Positions 1-11,735 of a stretch of 64,000 nt of DNA are shown one piece after another. Under the pieces are notes generated by a model. The model searched no databases, was not told where the DNA came from, and saw only the letters and a program-made list of their open reading frames with translations. How positions within the stretch are numbered: the stretch's first letter is position 1; each line of letters starts with the position of its first letter. A program made the position numbers and the translations under genes. Location of the stretch: positions 1-64,000 of the forward strand of contig NW_005179287.1 in assembly GCF_000350225.1 (NCBI RefSeq), given 5' to 3'. This stretch comes from Chondrus crispus (Eukaryota; Rhodophyta; Florideophyceae; Gigartinales; Gigartinaceae).

Positions 1-617
1 TCTGCGCCAACAATTACTCCACACTTCAACACTCTCAATGACGTCATTCGCACGCCCAGAAACCCTTTTCCGCTTTTGTTTTTCCCAAATGTCCCGTCCC
101 CGTCCCGTTTTCGGTCTCGAAATGCCTCACCGACCTCTTGCCATTTTATCACTTCCTCGCTCGCACAACCACTTCATCAAAGGACCCGTCTTCTCCGAGT
201 TGCTTCACCGGACCAACCGGTCTGCAGTGTCTTTCAGCTACCTCTTCTATTTTTTACCAAAATTTCAAACCCACAAAATAATTAATTTATTCTTACACGC
301 ATGCTTGCAATTTGCACCCCCAACCTCACTTGCCAGCATCAATACTTTCTTCATCCTCGTGCTTTATTCAACCACAGCTCCCCCCCAAGGCCGCCATGGT
401 TCTACAAATCTCGCCGTCCTTCCTTGCACAAAACAAAACAAAAAAGAAAACAAACAAACAAAAACCTCGACAGAGCATTAGTTCGAGTGCTTCACTCTTT
501 ACAAAACCACACCTATAAATTATCCCCACCTTCCCCTTCACGCAGCCCCTCTCCTCATTACTCTCTCGCACAAACCCGGTTGACACTTCTACGCACACTC
601 TGCGCATTGTGGTGGGC
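1..617. other. 5' edge without a gene; possible promoter
   Basis: I see no protein signature in this stretch. The last 110 bases look promoter-like: CCTATAAATT near 511-520 resembles a TATA box and is followed by a CT-rich run (about 520-590) typical of a 5' leader, then an ATG at 618. This is inferred from composition and spacing only. Short ORFs here are low-complexity. Confidence 0.2.
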
Positions 618-1652
618 ATGGCTGATCGAATGGGTTCCCACCCTGTTCAACAACTCGCCGCAAAGCTTATGGCGCTGCGCTCTGGAAAATCTGTCGAGGT
701 GGCGCTCTTATCGCATGCCCACAAAATACCGCGCCGATTCGATCGGCACATCTATCCCTTTTCATTGCTCGGTAAGGAACAAGGCGAGATCGTCGAGCGT
801 TTTCTCAAAACAAGAATGTTGCGCAGATGCAGTATAGCTGGATGCCCGGAGCAGCACACTGGCTTCAAAGACATAATTGTACTACGGCTCTCTCCCTTTT
901 CAAGTTCCACCAAATTTCCGTAACCTTGCCCGCCTTTCCGCGCGACTGACTTTTTTCATATCAATTTTTGCTTTTTTCACGGACTTCGATCCGTCTCTTG
1001 ACGATGGTTTGGATAGGAGCACCAAGAGGTGGAGCACGGCAGAAAAATTACTCTTCTCTGTCTCTGTTGCATGGCTCCATTTGACAAGACTGGAAATTAC
1101 AAGAGACATTTCCACAGGTAAGCAGAGAAAATGCATGTTGATGATGTGGCGAGATTGGCGAGGATATGAGACAGCGAGAACCCATTATTTTATTTTATTG
1201 GGTTATTCCCGAACAATGCTGACACAACAATAATCATCTCCAAAAGCTTTCATACAACAGATGCCATCCGAATCCGTCGCAAAAAGCAGAAATTCTCAAG
1301 GCATCGTCTAGGGTTGTCCCCGAGAACGATATGTAAACCTTTCAACGCTGCGAAGATGTCTAGCGTGAGGCGCTGTGCCTTCACGAAGAGCGAAAGCCTA
1401 GATTCGGGGAAGTTAGAAGCGGAAGAAGACGATGCTAAAACAGTGGTGAGAGCGACTCGTGCGATTGCAGCAGGCGGTGATGAGACCGACGGTGACAGTG
1501 AGAGCGAAATCGAAACGGAAACCGAACCCGGAAGTGCAGAGGAAGCATTGGAATATAAGAGCAAGTTGCGTGAGAGCGTGGTGATGGAACACGATGTCAA
1601 GCTTGGTGTTCACCTGCTTTTAGAAATGCGACACAGGTCGTGGCGGGAGTAG
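618..1652 (+). CDS. Weak candidate two-exon gene, unknown product
   Basis: I do not recognise a family. The first open stretch begins at ATG 618, downstream of the TATA-like site, and reads about 51 codons of ordinary composition to a good splice-donor sequence (CTCG then GTAAGG at 772-777). A second open stretch, from ATG 1356 to 1652, encodes about 98 residues. It starts basic and becomes strongly acidic (runs of D and E with S and T), as in a disordered nuclear or regulatory protein. Both are on the plus strand, but I cannot identify the acceptor that would link them, so treating them as one gene is a guess. Either may be spurious. Confidence 0.2.
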
Positions 1653-4600
1653 CAACATCCAACGGCACGGCGTTCCGCCAGAGGAACGCTATTGGCAAGA
1701 TCCAACGAGGCGTCCAGTGCGGATGCGTAGACTGTAGCCCCAAACTGTACGGTACGTACAGTACAAGGGTACCCTAAGAAGGGTACAGTATCTACAGTGC
1801 GGTATCTACAGTGCGGTACTGCCCCGTGCAGTGCACTCGTTTTTTCCACAGACGGTGATTAATGTGGGGTTTCTGTGCACATGTAAGTCTACCTTTTCGG
1901 TTTTTCTTACAAACCGTGCGGAACCTTTCCAATCATTTGAGCCAAGTCATGGTTTTCCATGTTGCTACGGTAACATGTTACCGTACAGTGATTCGGGCAC
2001 AGACCTTCGTCGTGCTTGCTCCTTTTAAACAGGTGTCTGGTAACAAAGCGCACGCAAGAATATGTGCCCGTCTGAAGGCTGCACTTTCCTGAAGAGTTAT
2101 TTTCGTCGACGGGGTGGCCAGCTGTCGTCGATGTTCTTGGATACTTGTACCTCTCACTCTTGGGAAGCATGACAGTGCGGCAGCGTGTGATACTCCACTT
2201 GTACGGTGCTCTCATCTATTTCTGAAAACCAGCAGCAGGACAGTGCTCGCATGCTAACTCTGTACAGTATTACCAAACCTCAAATCTGTAGGATCAGAAC
2301 GCTTTACTCTTTGAGTCGTGCAACATGAATAGGATGCTGATACGGTATTGTGTACACATCGTCAGGCACCTGCTGTGCCATACCTTGGGAAGACCATCTC
2401 GTAGCCCTTTCCTTCTCACTCACCTACTTCATACTCATCCTTTCCGCCCTGTTCTGATCTCCTCAACATGTCGCACTTCAATGCCGTCGTCATACTATCC
2501 TGTTCTTGTTTTCACTACATGCCCCACGCATCAACTCATCGCCCTATCCCTTATGTACCTCGCTCTCGCAGCTCTTCTGTTTATTCACCGGCAGCAGGGA
2601 CGGATACACACATCCTTCACGTACTCTTTCCCTTCTACCAAGAACGCCACAAACATCACCAGAGACGTGAATCTTTCCCAACGACACCTTCCTAAACGCG
2701 TAGCTTCCGGACTTTCTGTCACCTTCCCTTCCGACTATTAAGCCGAACCGCATCCATGCTTTGCAACAACCCTACCCTCTCCCTCCAATCTTGACCAGTC
2801 TACCTCACAAGCGCAGTATGCAGGCTCCCGATGCTACCCTTTTCTTCCGCTCACCATGCAGTGTAACGATCTTGTCATTGTCAAAGGCACGCAGGCCTAC
2901 AGCTGTAACAACGCGTCTCTCCCGTGACCCTTCTTCGGACTACGCAGCCTCGCAGATTCATCTCTTCCGACTCAACACAGAACTCTGCATCGTCCTCGAC
3001 AACTTCATTCTCATGGCATAGGTCTGCCATATAGTATTTCTCATCTTCCAGGAAGCAAAGCCTACATTTGCACAGTTTACCCACTTTCATCGAGGGGAAC
3101 GCTCTTCCCGACATGTCCTCCATACGTACCTTCCATACGTTGACGAAGTGCACATGCTTTCTCGATTAAGGGCGTCACAATCCCGAAAACACCATGCTCG
3201 ATGTCGAAATTGTATCTCTGGGTCCTTGCCTCGTCTTTGGCTTTGTTCAAGGCCAAGAGGCCTGCGAGGCTAATGTCAAAAATCTGTACGAAGTTCTTGA
3301 AAGCGCGCTAAGAAGGGGAGATGCATCTAAGCCGCCTTCCTCAATCTTCCCACCTAGTTACCAAGTCAAGAACGCACTAGAGCTGTAATTGACGATAAAT
3401 TACGGATTGCTCCTATCCTCCTCCTGTTTCGCTCCTGAGGCATGCGCGGCAGCACAAAGACACAATTGTATCAATATTGCGTTACAAGCCATTCATGAGC
3501 AGTGCAGTGATGGGGGCTGTGCTATCCAGTGTGGAGTGTTTCGTGGCTGTGGCATTGTCATGCACAGGAGCTGCGACAGGAGCAAGCGATGTTGCGAGGA
3601 ATGGATCCGTGATTTCCGGAAGTTTGATCTTGCTGATGCCAGAGGTGCAGAAGAGTTGTCGAATATCATTTTATCATGACAAATGTATTTGGCTTCTGCA
3701 CGAAGAAAAGATAGTTGAGAGTGTAGTCCTCTGACTCTCTGTTTACTGAGTAGTGAGTCAACTTAAATGCTGGCACAACAGATCCTACAAAGCCTTTGCT
3801 AAACGTGAGACAGAGGCAAAGATGCTATAAAAGGAAGAACACTAAAAACGGTCACAAGTAAAGGGGAGTACAGGGTATCCAGAAACGGATGCTATCCGAA
3901 ATAGAACCAGATGGCACCTAGATGCCACAGTGTATACTGTAGTTACAGAAATATGCCTGCGTAAGCTCCCTACTGTACCCACTATTCTGGATAAGGTCTC
4001 GGAAAAGGAGGGGTGGGGTATTCATTGGCCGAGAAAACGAAACTCATAGCCAGAGATGCATTCTGGTACTGTACAGTATCTAGATGATAATTGAGCTCAT
4101 CTGAGGTTACTTTTCAACATAATGTTTCTGTACTTGCGCTTCCCGATAAAAGGGAGAAAAATACACTCGCCATCGCGTTTTTGTTTCTGCGCTGCAGAAG
4201 GATAGATTGTGGTGAGAAAGAAGTGCATGTCGCTTCCGGTGATGTTTTTAGAAATGCGTGGCAAACGAAGCTTTAGCGAGCATCCTTGAAACGTTTGTAC
4301 TGTATCAAGGGTACAAGTACAGTACCGGTACTGTAAACTACTGTAGTACTGTACCCTTGGGTACTGGAGTGCCGTGGATGGAATTCGCGACAGGATTTTG
4401 CTGTTCTGGGAGGTCAAAACTGTCGGAGAAATTACTGTAAAGGGTACAGTAGAGAGTAAAGAGGAGCACAGGCCAAACGCGGCGCGGGGTGCAAGGGATA
4501 CGCACAGGCCGGGTTGGCGCGGGGTGCGGTCGTCGGAAGGCCAGCCACAGGGGAGAGACAGGACGCGTTGGCGCGAGGTTGTCAGTGGTGGTTTGTTTTT

Positions 4601-4976
4601 GTTGATGGTAAGAGTGATGCCGAGTACCGGGGCCGTTTACTCGTAGACATTTATAGTACTCTAGAACTCGAGGAGATACTTACCAAATATCCTAAAAGAG
4701 TCACTACGCTACCAAAAGGAGGGTTGCTACCCAAGAAGCCTTTCAAACGTACCTAATAAAGTAGTTCTTAAAGCTAGGTAACACATTCCATAAGGGAATA
4801 GTACACCTGAGGCCTAATACGGCAAAGGTGGGTGGTAGGTGACAAAAAAGTGTAGGCTACAGCTAATTTGTAGGCTACAGTACGAATCAGGCAACATATT
4901 ATCATAGGTAGTCTCAATCTAAACACAATTCACTTTAAGAAAAACGGGCAAGACGGGCTCTGTGCGTATAGCTCAG
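1653..4976. other. 3.3 kb with no assignable gene
   Basis: No open frame longer than about 140 codons and none with a recognisable motif. The stretch is rich in short palindromic strings built on TACAGTA/TACTGTA. Examples are the 20-bp perfect palindrome at 1966-1985 centred on AACATGTT and the 18-bp one at 4318-4335 centred on ACCGGT. A minus-strand ORF at 2881-3153 has a CxCxxC cluster and an acidic tail but matches nothing I know. Likely intergenic or old repeat DNA. Confidence 0.35.
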
Positions 4977-5279
4977 TGTCGTTGAACGGTGTTTTTGTGC
5001 CTCGCGCGAGCTATCGCTCATACGATCGAGCGATTGAGTAGTCGCGCGGTGGGGAAGACGGGGTGATCCGGCGAATGCCTTCAAGAGTAGAGAACGCGCG
5101 CCGGCCAATGCCTTTGCTATAGAAGTGTAGCTTGGTGCTTTTACAACTCTAATAAACGTTCTGGTCTTTTGAAAGGGTAGGGTGAATACACTACCATGGC
5201 ATAAGTATCTCGGCACCACGGGAGCTCACCGGCCGGTGGGGACGGTAGTGTAAGCCCATGTAAGCCTCAGAAACGGAGA
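4977..5279 (-). repeat. 3' LTR of the copia element
   Basis: This 303-bp repeat matches 12832-13134 at all but about five positions. In the right copy the ends are TGTC...GACA, the usual TG...CA form; this copy has one change at its inner edge. The left flank CTCAG is one half of the target duplication. On the minus strand this is the downstream LTR, preceded in element sense by the purine tract. Confidence 0.93.
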
Positions 5280-6910
5280 CTTCCTCCCATGGGCGGAAGT
5301 GGTGGTGAGCGCGGCAAAAAGATGGAATTACAGATTTGAGATTGCGTGGCATAACGGGTGTCTGTCTTGAGAGTATTATAAAGAGCTGATCTCGAGGCCG
5401 AGGTCTTGCGAGTGCGAAGGTCGCTGACACGGAAGGCAAAAAGCGCAGCATGAGTCTTGTGGGAGCGGCGCGCGTTGGGATGCAGAAGGCGCCGGTCGGG
5501 AGGGCGGGATAAAGGAGGAGGCGGAGACGGCGTGGCGGCGGCCGGCGCCTGCGGTGCAAGGCGCAGAAGCTTGCATCTCTGAAACTTGCGAGCAGACAGG
5601 CTGCGGCGGAACGAGGAGCAAGGGTGCTGGACGAGGCAGGGGCCGAGGCAAGTGCGGGCACCGGTGAAGAGGAATGGTGGAAGTAGGGGCGCCAATGAGA
5701 GAGGCGGGAGAGGGGGAGGAAGATGCAGTAGGGTTGAAGGGCGGAGAAGCAAGTGCAGCAGTGTTGAAGGACTGCGTGGAGAGAGCTGCAGAGAGGAATG
5801 ACGGAGGACCAGCAAATTTAGCAGCAGCCGAGGTGGACGGGGGCGAGCGAGCGAGTGCAGCAGTGGACGAGAACCAGGGAACAGCGTTCACAGCAGAGTC
5901 CGGGGGGCACTACTGGGGATTGCAGCTGCGGGTCGGCTCTTCCAGGGTACTGTCTACCCTGGACAGGCAGAAATTGCCAACTGCCGTGTATTGCGATCGT
6001 GGTCGTTGGCTGGTATAGGCACTGGTATTGGGGGATGGCAGTGACGGCAGGAACGCGCTCGTGTTCAGAAGGGGAATGCCCCACGCATGCATGCAGGCGA
6101 CAGCATCCGTGGAGGCCTTTCATCCCATAGATTGGGACGCGGAATTATTTTCCTGTGCACGAGAGGGCAAAATCGTCTTGTCCACGTACGCGGTGTATGG
6201 ATCACGGTTGGATGGAGGAATGACAGAACGGGAATGGCCCGATTGTGTAATTCCGGCCCGTCGTCGGAGAGTGTCAAGGCAGCCTCGTGAAGACCAGGTG
6301 GCGAGGCACGTCCTTGAGTTTTTGAGAAAGCACCCGGGGCTGGCTGTAAGGACCTCCGGCATCGGGTGTCGCGGGTCCGTGAAATGGCCGGCAGGAGCGC
6401 GGTGCCTGCTTGAAGGACAACCGAGGCGTACTGCCGCTACACATGATTGTGTGAGGGCGGCGTTAGTTAATGCTGTTTTCGCATTACGAGGAGCAGGTGC
6501 GGCTGACGAGGTGGAGCGGAGAATTGACGGGGATCCGTGAATCTTCTCGTGCTTCAAACCACTTGGCCTGATCCTTCATGGGGCAAGAGAGGCGTTGATA
6601 CACTGTCGAGCTGTGCGCGACGGTGAGTCACAACGTGGAATTCAATCAGCAGATAGGGGAGCGGCGTTTAGGGTATTGGCCGCGAAGCGGTCCGGCATTT
6701 TCATAGTGCGACTTCAGGAAGTGAAAATGGTCGATCATGCCGTGGTTCTGCATGCAGATGCTGGAGTTATCGTAGACTCTACAGAGTCGACTGCGATAGT
6801 TCTTACTGGAGAAAACCTTGAGCAATGTGGCGGGGAGAAAGTGCAAAGCCTTAGAGTAGTGGAGGTAAGAGAGATAAAGGGAAGGGTGTAGGAGGAATAA
6901 CGGAAAAGCT
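5280..6910. other. Region between copia RNase H and 3' LTR
   Basis: About 1.6 kb separates the end of the RNase H frame (6911) from the 3' LTR, far more than the short untranslated tail usual in copia elements. The minus strand shows only proline-, serine- and alanine-rich low-complexity frames. The plus strand holds a better-composed frame (next entry). The region may be captured DNA or an accessory segment of this family. Confidence 0.5.
5674..6891 (+). pseudogene. Antisense cysteine-peptidase-like accessory ORF
   Basis: One plus-strand frame stays largely open across about 1.2 kb, opposite in sense to the retroelement genes. It begins with an acidic, alanine-rich part. Further on it shows HDCVRAALVNAV (a candidate Cys nucleophile at the start of a helix), and near the end VDHAVVL followed by VDSTE. 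This Cys...His...Asp spacing, with hydrophobic strands around the His, is that of papain-fold or OTU-like peptidases, often found in mobile elements. The family call is an inference from these motifs. The frame appears damaged, with about two breaks, so the copy is probably inactive. It may instead be a captured host gene or a chance frame in GC-rich DNA. Confidence 0.4.
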
Positions 6911-8460
6911 CTAGTTTCTTATTATCCACTGTTCAGGTTGAATAGCTAATAAACCAGAGCTCACGACGTGTTTTAGCGCTGTTTGAGACATCGACTTTGT
7001 CAATCCGTCGGCGATATTTTGGGAACTGCGGACGAAGCCAATATCAGATATAACTTTGTCACGAAACCCCTCGCGAGCGTCGGCGATGTCGAGCATAGTT
7101 TGCTTCTCTGAGGTGCGCGAACCTTTTGAGATCACATCTAAGAGAGATTTGGAGTCTGTGAACAGTTGTACGGGGATCCGGCGGCCGCATATATCGCTCA
7201 ACTCAGCAGCGAAGGTGGAGGCAACATCAAATAGATCGCTGAATGCGATAAGTTCGCCAGCCATGGCGGAACGGACGACTCTTTTGGACTTGTACGACTT
7301 GAAGTGAATTGGAACAGAGTTTCCAAAACGATCAGCAAGGAATGAAATGTGCCCGAGCTGCGTAGAAAGGTCATGGTTGTTTGCAAACGATGCGTCTGCA
7401 AATCCGACAACACGCAGCGAGTCGTTGTCGAGCTTTGGGATTTTGAGGGATATTCGATTACATGTCGCGTACTTTGTAGCCTTATTTAGACGACGAATCA
7501 GCACGGGTTTCTCTGTGAGGAACCGCTCCTCGGTGACTTGTGCGAGCTGGGAAATTTCAAATTGGCAATCAGGTCGGGTGTTCGCCAGCCATGCAAGGCG
7601 CATGCGCATAGATCGAAACTCGGTAAATGAAGCGTCACTGGGGAGTCTCTCCAGCTTCTTAAGGTAGAAATGCTGGTTTTGAACTAAGTTGCCGTCTCTG
7701 TCGCGAACAAGGGAGAACCCGCTAAAGGTACATGGTATTGTCTCGTCATCGCCCATCTGGAACCGGGCATTTGTCCTTTTTGCCAATTGACGAAATGCGG
7801 GTGAGCCGGCTCGAAGAAGATCATCAACGTATCCACCGCTGAGTCCGACCAGGAGGCCATCGGAGACGAGTTTGTAGAGGGCTGGATCGGAACGGAGAGG
7901 TGTCATACCCAAATCATTACGGTGGTGATCGTCAATGGTCTTGTGCCATAAGTCACCGGAATCGCAGAGTCCGTAGGGGGGCTTCAACAGTTTGAGACAC
8001 TGCTCCGGTTGGAGCTCGAACTGTGGTACGGGCTTTGTGATGAATAGCTCACGTGACAGTGGTTCAGCAGATTGGAGGTACGCCGGACGTACATCGGCAG
8101 TCCAGATCTGGAATCCATGAATGGCGGCAAGGGCTAGGAGGAGTCTGATGGACTGTGGCTGGAGGGTCGCTGCTGTGTGCACCATGAAGTCCTTCATGCG
8201 GTCACGATGTCCTCCGATGACGTAACGTGCCTTGAATTTCACCTGGCCATCTTCGGTGGACTTGATGGCCAGGACTAAGCGACCGGGTAGGACGTTTGCG
8301 TCCTTTGGAACCTCTTCCCGTAGTATAATGCTGAAGGTACCACGTTCCAGTAATCCCTTTATTTCGTCGCGCTTAGCTTGAGACATGTTTACCGACGAAG
8401 CCCGGGGATCTCTAGGGTCAATGATCTCTGTCAGATGAACCGAGTATTCATCTTCGTCGG
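6911..8460 (-). CDS. Copia pol: reverse transcriptase and RNase H
   Basis: The product is the copy-making end of copia pol. The reverse transcriptase part shows KARYVIGGHRD, TADVRPAYLQ and the catalytic YVDD box. The RNase H part shows the copia-type ADASFANN, SAMAGELIAFSD, LFTDSKSLLDVI and the ending NIADGLTKSM. The upstream end is cut by the gypsy solo LTR at 8461-9141, which separates it from the integrase half. Family identity is secure from the YVDD box and the typical RNase H tail. Confidence 0.9.
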
Positions 8461-9141
8461 TGTAGCATAACCCCCACCCTGGGGGACTCACTTTAGATTT
8501 GATCACGATTGATTTAGTTACTGTAGAGCCCGACGCTCTACACTACCACCAAGCGTGTCCACGTGTGCCCACAGCACACGTGCACACGTGTACCACGCGC
8601 GAACGAAGCGCGCGCGCACCACGGGTAATACGTGTACTGTCAGCCTCGACATAGCTGACAGTATTACAGTGCAGGCCGACCTGCACTACAGTAGCCCACT
8701 ACAGTACCTCGGTACTGTAGTGTTATGATAGATTGTTTTGTATATTAAATATGGAGCGGACCGACGGCGGCGGAAGGGGACAAGCACGGGCTTGTCCTCA
8801 ACCGACCGCCAAGGTCAGTCCACCCAGCTTATTCTAAACGTCGCCTTCGCTCTTCGCGCGCGTTTAGTCGGAGCCGAGCCGAGTGGACGCGCAGCACGCG
8901 AGCGAGCACGGAACCGCCTCCGCCCGTCAGCACTGGTACGTCACCCAGTGCTGCTCCGGGGCGTCGAGGCGTCGATCCGCTCGTGCGTGCGCGCGTCCCT
9001 GCTCGCTCCCGCTCTACCACTGCTACCCGGGCCCGAGCCCGGTTCCGTAGCTGGTTGGCCTGCTTCACCCCTTCTCCAATCCGGGGTCTACAGGTCGAAC
9101 TGCGCATACACCTCCAGTCGTCTGGGGGTGTTTATGCTACA
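8461..9141 (+). mobile_element. Gypsy-A solo LTR inside the copia element
   Basis: This 681-bp unit begins TGTAGCATAA and ends TTATGCTACA, perfect 10-bp inverted ends. It is flanked by the 5-bp target duplication GTCGG (8456-8460 and 9142-9146). It is homologous to the LTRs at 17922-18592, 30576-31253, 33368-34048 and 60962-61660, and closest to the last. With no internal domain and a clean target duplication it is a solo LTR, left by recombination between two LTRs after a full insertion. Open frames read through it are chance. It contains several CACGTG-type and TACTGTAG-type short palindromes. Confidence 0.93.
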
Positions 9142-9146
9142 GTCGG

Positions 9147-10764
9147 GAGAATTGAAGTGCGTGAAAGCACGGCAGATGTCGGAGAACAGGAAATGAGCGA
9201 CAACGGGTGGGGGAATGTAGCGCTTCACCTGCGCTACGTTGAAAGGACGGGCGGCGCCGATCGTCACATCTTGTATATATACGAGTTTTTTGGTGGCATC
9301 CATAGCGAGAACCGTAAATGGTCCGAGCCATTCACCGATACGGTGATTCACGACCTTCTCGCGCCATACTAGGACCTTGTCCCCCGGGTCGTAAGCGCGG
9401 TCGGCTGCTGGCGGAACGGAATGCCGCAGGGCCCTGGATATACGCATCTTTGCCATGATGCGTTGCATCTCAGTGCGGGCTTCGTGAACCATTTCGGCCC
9501 GTTCCGCCAGTTTGTCTCGGGTCTTCGGGGTTTCTGATGGGGTGTATACTCTCGGCAGTTCCCCAAATACGAGGGATGACGGGACGAGACCTTCAGGACC
9601 TAATGTGTCGTTCATTGCTTTGACTGCCAATTGAAGGAGAAGCTCTTTGTCTACGTTGGGGTAGTCAATCCTCATCTTCCGGAAGGTACTGCGGACGGGC
9701 TCGTGGTACCGTTCACCAATTCCTAGGCTTGAATGCGCCTCTATGCGAGTTCCTTGGACTTTGACATTGGCTCGTGCGGCCAGAGATATAAAAGGTTCGC
9801 TTTTCCCGAGGTTGCTGCCCTGGTCGACTAGTATTCTGTTCGGGAGGCTAGTATAAATGGAAGCCCAGCAACGTAAGAGGGCGTCCCAGACAGCATTGGT
9901 GCTCATGTTAGGGAGAAAGCGGGCGGCAGAGAAACGGGTCGATTCATCCACGATATGCAAAACGGGCAGAGAGTTGATGTACATAATGTTCATCATGATG
10001 CGTTCATTAAAGCGTGCATTCTCAGTCCCGAAAGAAACACGAAATCGAACAGGTGCGGGCTGAATACGCTGACAGGGATCACAGCGCCGCGAAATGTTCT
10101 TCAAGAGTTTCAGGGTCTCCGGCGTAGCGTGTTCTGGACGAGCTCTCCGGAGCAGGTGGAAAAGCTTCGTCGCGGATGGGTGAAAGAACTGTCGGTGAAG
10201 CTTTTGAAGCTGTGATTCGGTGAAGTGGATCGTAGATGCATTGGCAATCGGCACGTACACGTGACGACTCTTCGCTCTTAACAAAGGAATAAACCATTCG
10301 TCAAAGTAAGCCTGTCGTCCGTCTTGGAGTTCTTGCGCAGATCTTCGCGCAAGTCGGTGAAAAACAGTATCGGCGACAAGTTGCTCGCAGTCCAGTACGT
10401 CCATGCCCAGCAACGCTGGGATGTCAGCCTCGACAATGTCGAAGTCAACAAGGATGGGGTTGACACCTGGTGGTGTTGCGAGGGGCAAAGATATGCGTCC
10501 GAGCGAAGGGAAAGATTCGTATCCAAATCGGAAGCGGCTTCCAGATTGGCGTATATCTCGACCGTGGTTTTTGGCTACACGGAGGAGGCGATTCAACTCC
10601 CGCTTGCCGGCAACTGACTTTGGAGCACCAATGTCGACGCAGAAGCCGAGAGGGCGGCGTGATGAGCATTCACGTTTGATTTCGGCTATAAGAATCTTTC
10701 TACAGTCAACTTCATGTCCTGGAATCTGGTAGCAAAGGGATATAGCCTTAGGGGGACAAGACAA
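9147..10764 (-). CDS. Copia pol: protease and integrase
   Basis: In element sense this starts with an aspartic-protease-like stretch (GFCVDIGAPKSVAG, with the D in a D-x-G context). It continues into a GAG_pre-integrase zinc region (LHRQFFHPSATKLFHLLR followed by a CDPCQ pair) and the integrase core (NIMYINSLPVLHIVDESTRF, ILVDQGSNLG and a later GERYHEP with the catalytic Glu). The order protease-integrase before reverse transcriptase defines the copia class. The downstream end is interrupted by the solo LTR at 8461-9141. Confidence 0.87.
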
Positions 10765-10805
10765 GGGTTTTGGGCGATGTATATTAGGTGCCGGTCCACA
10801 TCGCC

Positions 10806-11705
10806 TTAATGAAAATTTGATGGAGGCATCTGCTGCGACAAGCTTGCAGTGACGATATTCGTGACAAACTCCCTGTCCAGGTTGTCTGCATGATCATTTT
10901 CACGATTAGCGATCGTCAAGGCGTCATCGAACTCTTGTGCTGCAGTTTCTCCGAGGTGAGTGGCATCTCCCTCCGTCCCAGAAAGGTCATTATCATCACC
11001 GGACTGAGATTCTTCCTCCATTCCGAGAACGTAGTCGCGAATGATGTGAACATGGGATTCCCCTTTGCGAAACCTCGAGCGTGCGTTGGCTGCGATTGCC
11101 CCGGGACTGCACCGATGACCTGGCTTCCACGGAAGGGTGCATTTGAAGCACTCGTTCCATCGGCGGGCTTTCTCAAAGGTGCGGCCGTTACTCGTCAGCC
11201 GGGGCGCCGATGTGGGTCGATATGTTTCAGGACGTCTTGGCAAATGCTTGCGAACATCACGACGATGGCGCCCATAGCGTTGGAAGAACATCTCTGCGGC
11301 TTCCTCCTGCACCTCAGTGATGCGAGATGAGAACACATGTGGGCGGGCCTCTCTAACCTCGTTAGACAGCTGAAGGCTTTCATGCAATGCAGTCACGAAA
11401 GAATGAAACTTGTAGTGATGAGAGACCATGTTCCGGATAGGAGCTAGGGCCCATTCGCAACTGAAGACCGCCTTCCGCAAGAAGCGAATCTTATTCTCAT
11501 CAGAGCGAAATCCCGGAGGGCATTGCGGCGTGAGGAGTTCAACTTGTTCCACAATCTTAGTAAGGCCTTCTGAGTGTGTAGTCAGGGAACGCGCGGACAT
11601 GAACGCGTCTAGGCTTAGGCTCTCAAGCGTGGATTGGACCTGTAGCTGCCTAGAGTCACTGTCATATTCGCGCTTCATGAGTTGACACACTTGGTTGTAC
11701 GACAT
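10806..11705 (-). CDS. Copia gag, C-terminal part with zinc knuckle
   Basis: About 300 residues of nucleocapsid-type protein. A helical capsid-like region is followed by a basic stretch rich in R, P and T, then a knuckle-like CFKC...PGHRC, then an acidic tail. This fits a gag that packages element RNA in virus-like particles. It lies between the N-terminal gag frame (11736 onward) and protease, with short spacing on each side. Confidence 0.75.
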   Translation of the reverse strand: MSYNQVCQLMKREYDSDSRQLQVQSTLESLSLDAFMSARSLTTHSEGLTKIVEQVELLTPQCPPGFRSDENKIRFLRKAVFSCEWALAPIRNMVSHHYKFHSFVTALHESLQLSNEVREARPHVFSSRITEVQEEAAEMFFQRYGRHRRDVRKHLPRRPETYRPTSAPRLTSNGRTFEKARRWNECFKCTLPWKPGHRCSPGAIAANARSRFRKGESHVHIIRDYVLGMEEESQSGDDNDLSGTEGDATHLGETAAQEFDDALTIANRENDHADNLDREFVTNIVTASLSQQMPPSNFH

Positions 11706-11735
11706 CCCTGGACTGTAATGGTTCAGCAGAAAGGT

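Noticed and set aside
2881-3153. Minus-strand 90-codon ORF with a CxCxxC cluster as a zinc-finger gene
   Set aside because: Only one half of a possible zinc site, no homology I recognise and no splice context.
4935-5219. ORF shared by 4935-5219 and 12664-13074 as a conserved gene
   Set aside because: The shared part is the copia LTR itself, read in a chance frame.
5191-5891. Minus-strand ORFs of 156-182 codons after copia RNase H
   Set aside because: Proline-, serine- and leucine-rich low complexity in overlapping frames; shadows of the better-composed plus-strand frame.
8738-9372. Plus- and minus-strand ORFs of 90-150 codons in the LTR
   Set aside because: They lie within the Gypsy-A LTR, recur in its other copies with shifted frames, and are arginine/alanine-rich products of high GC.
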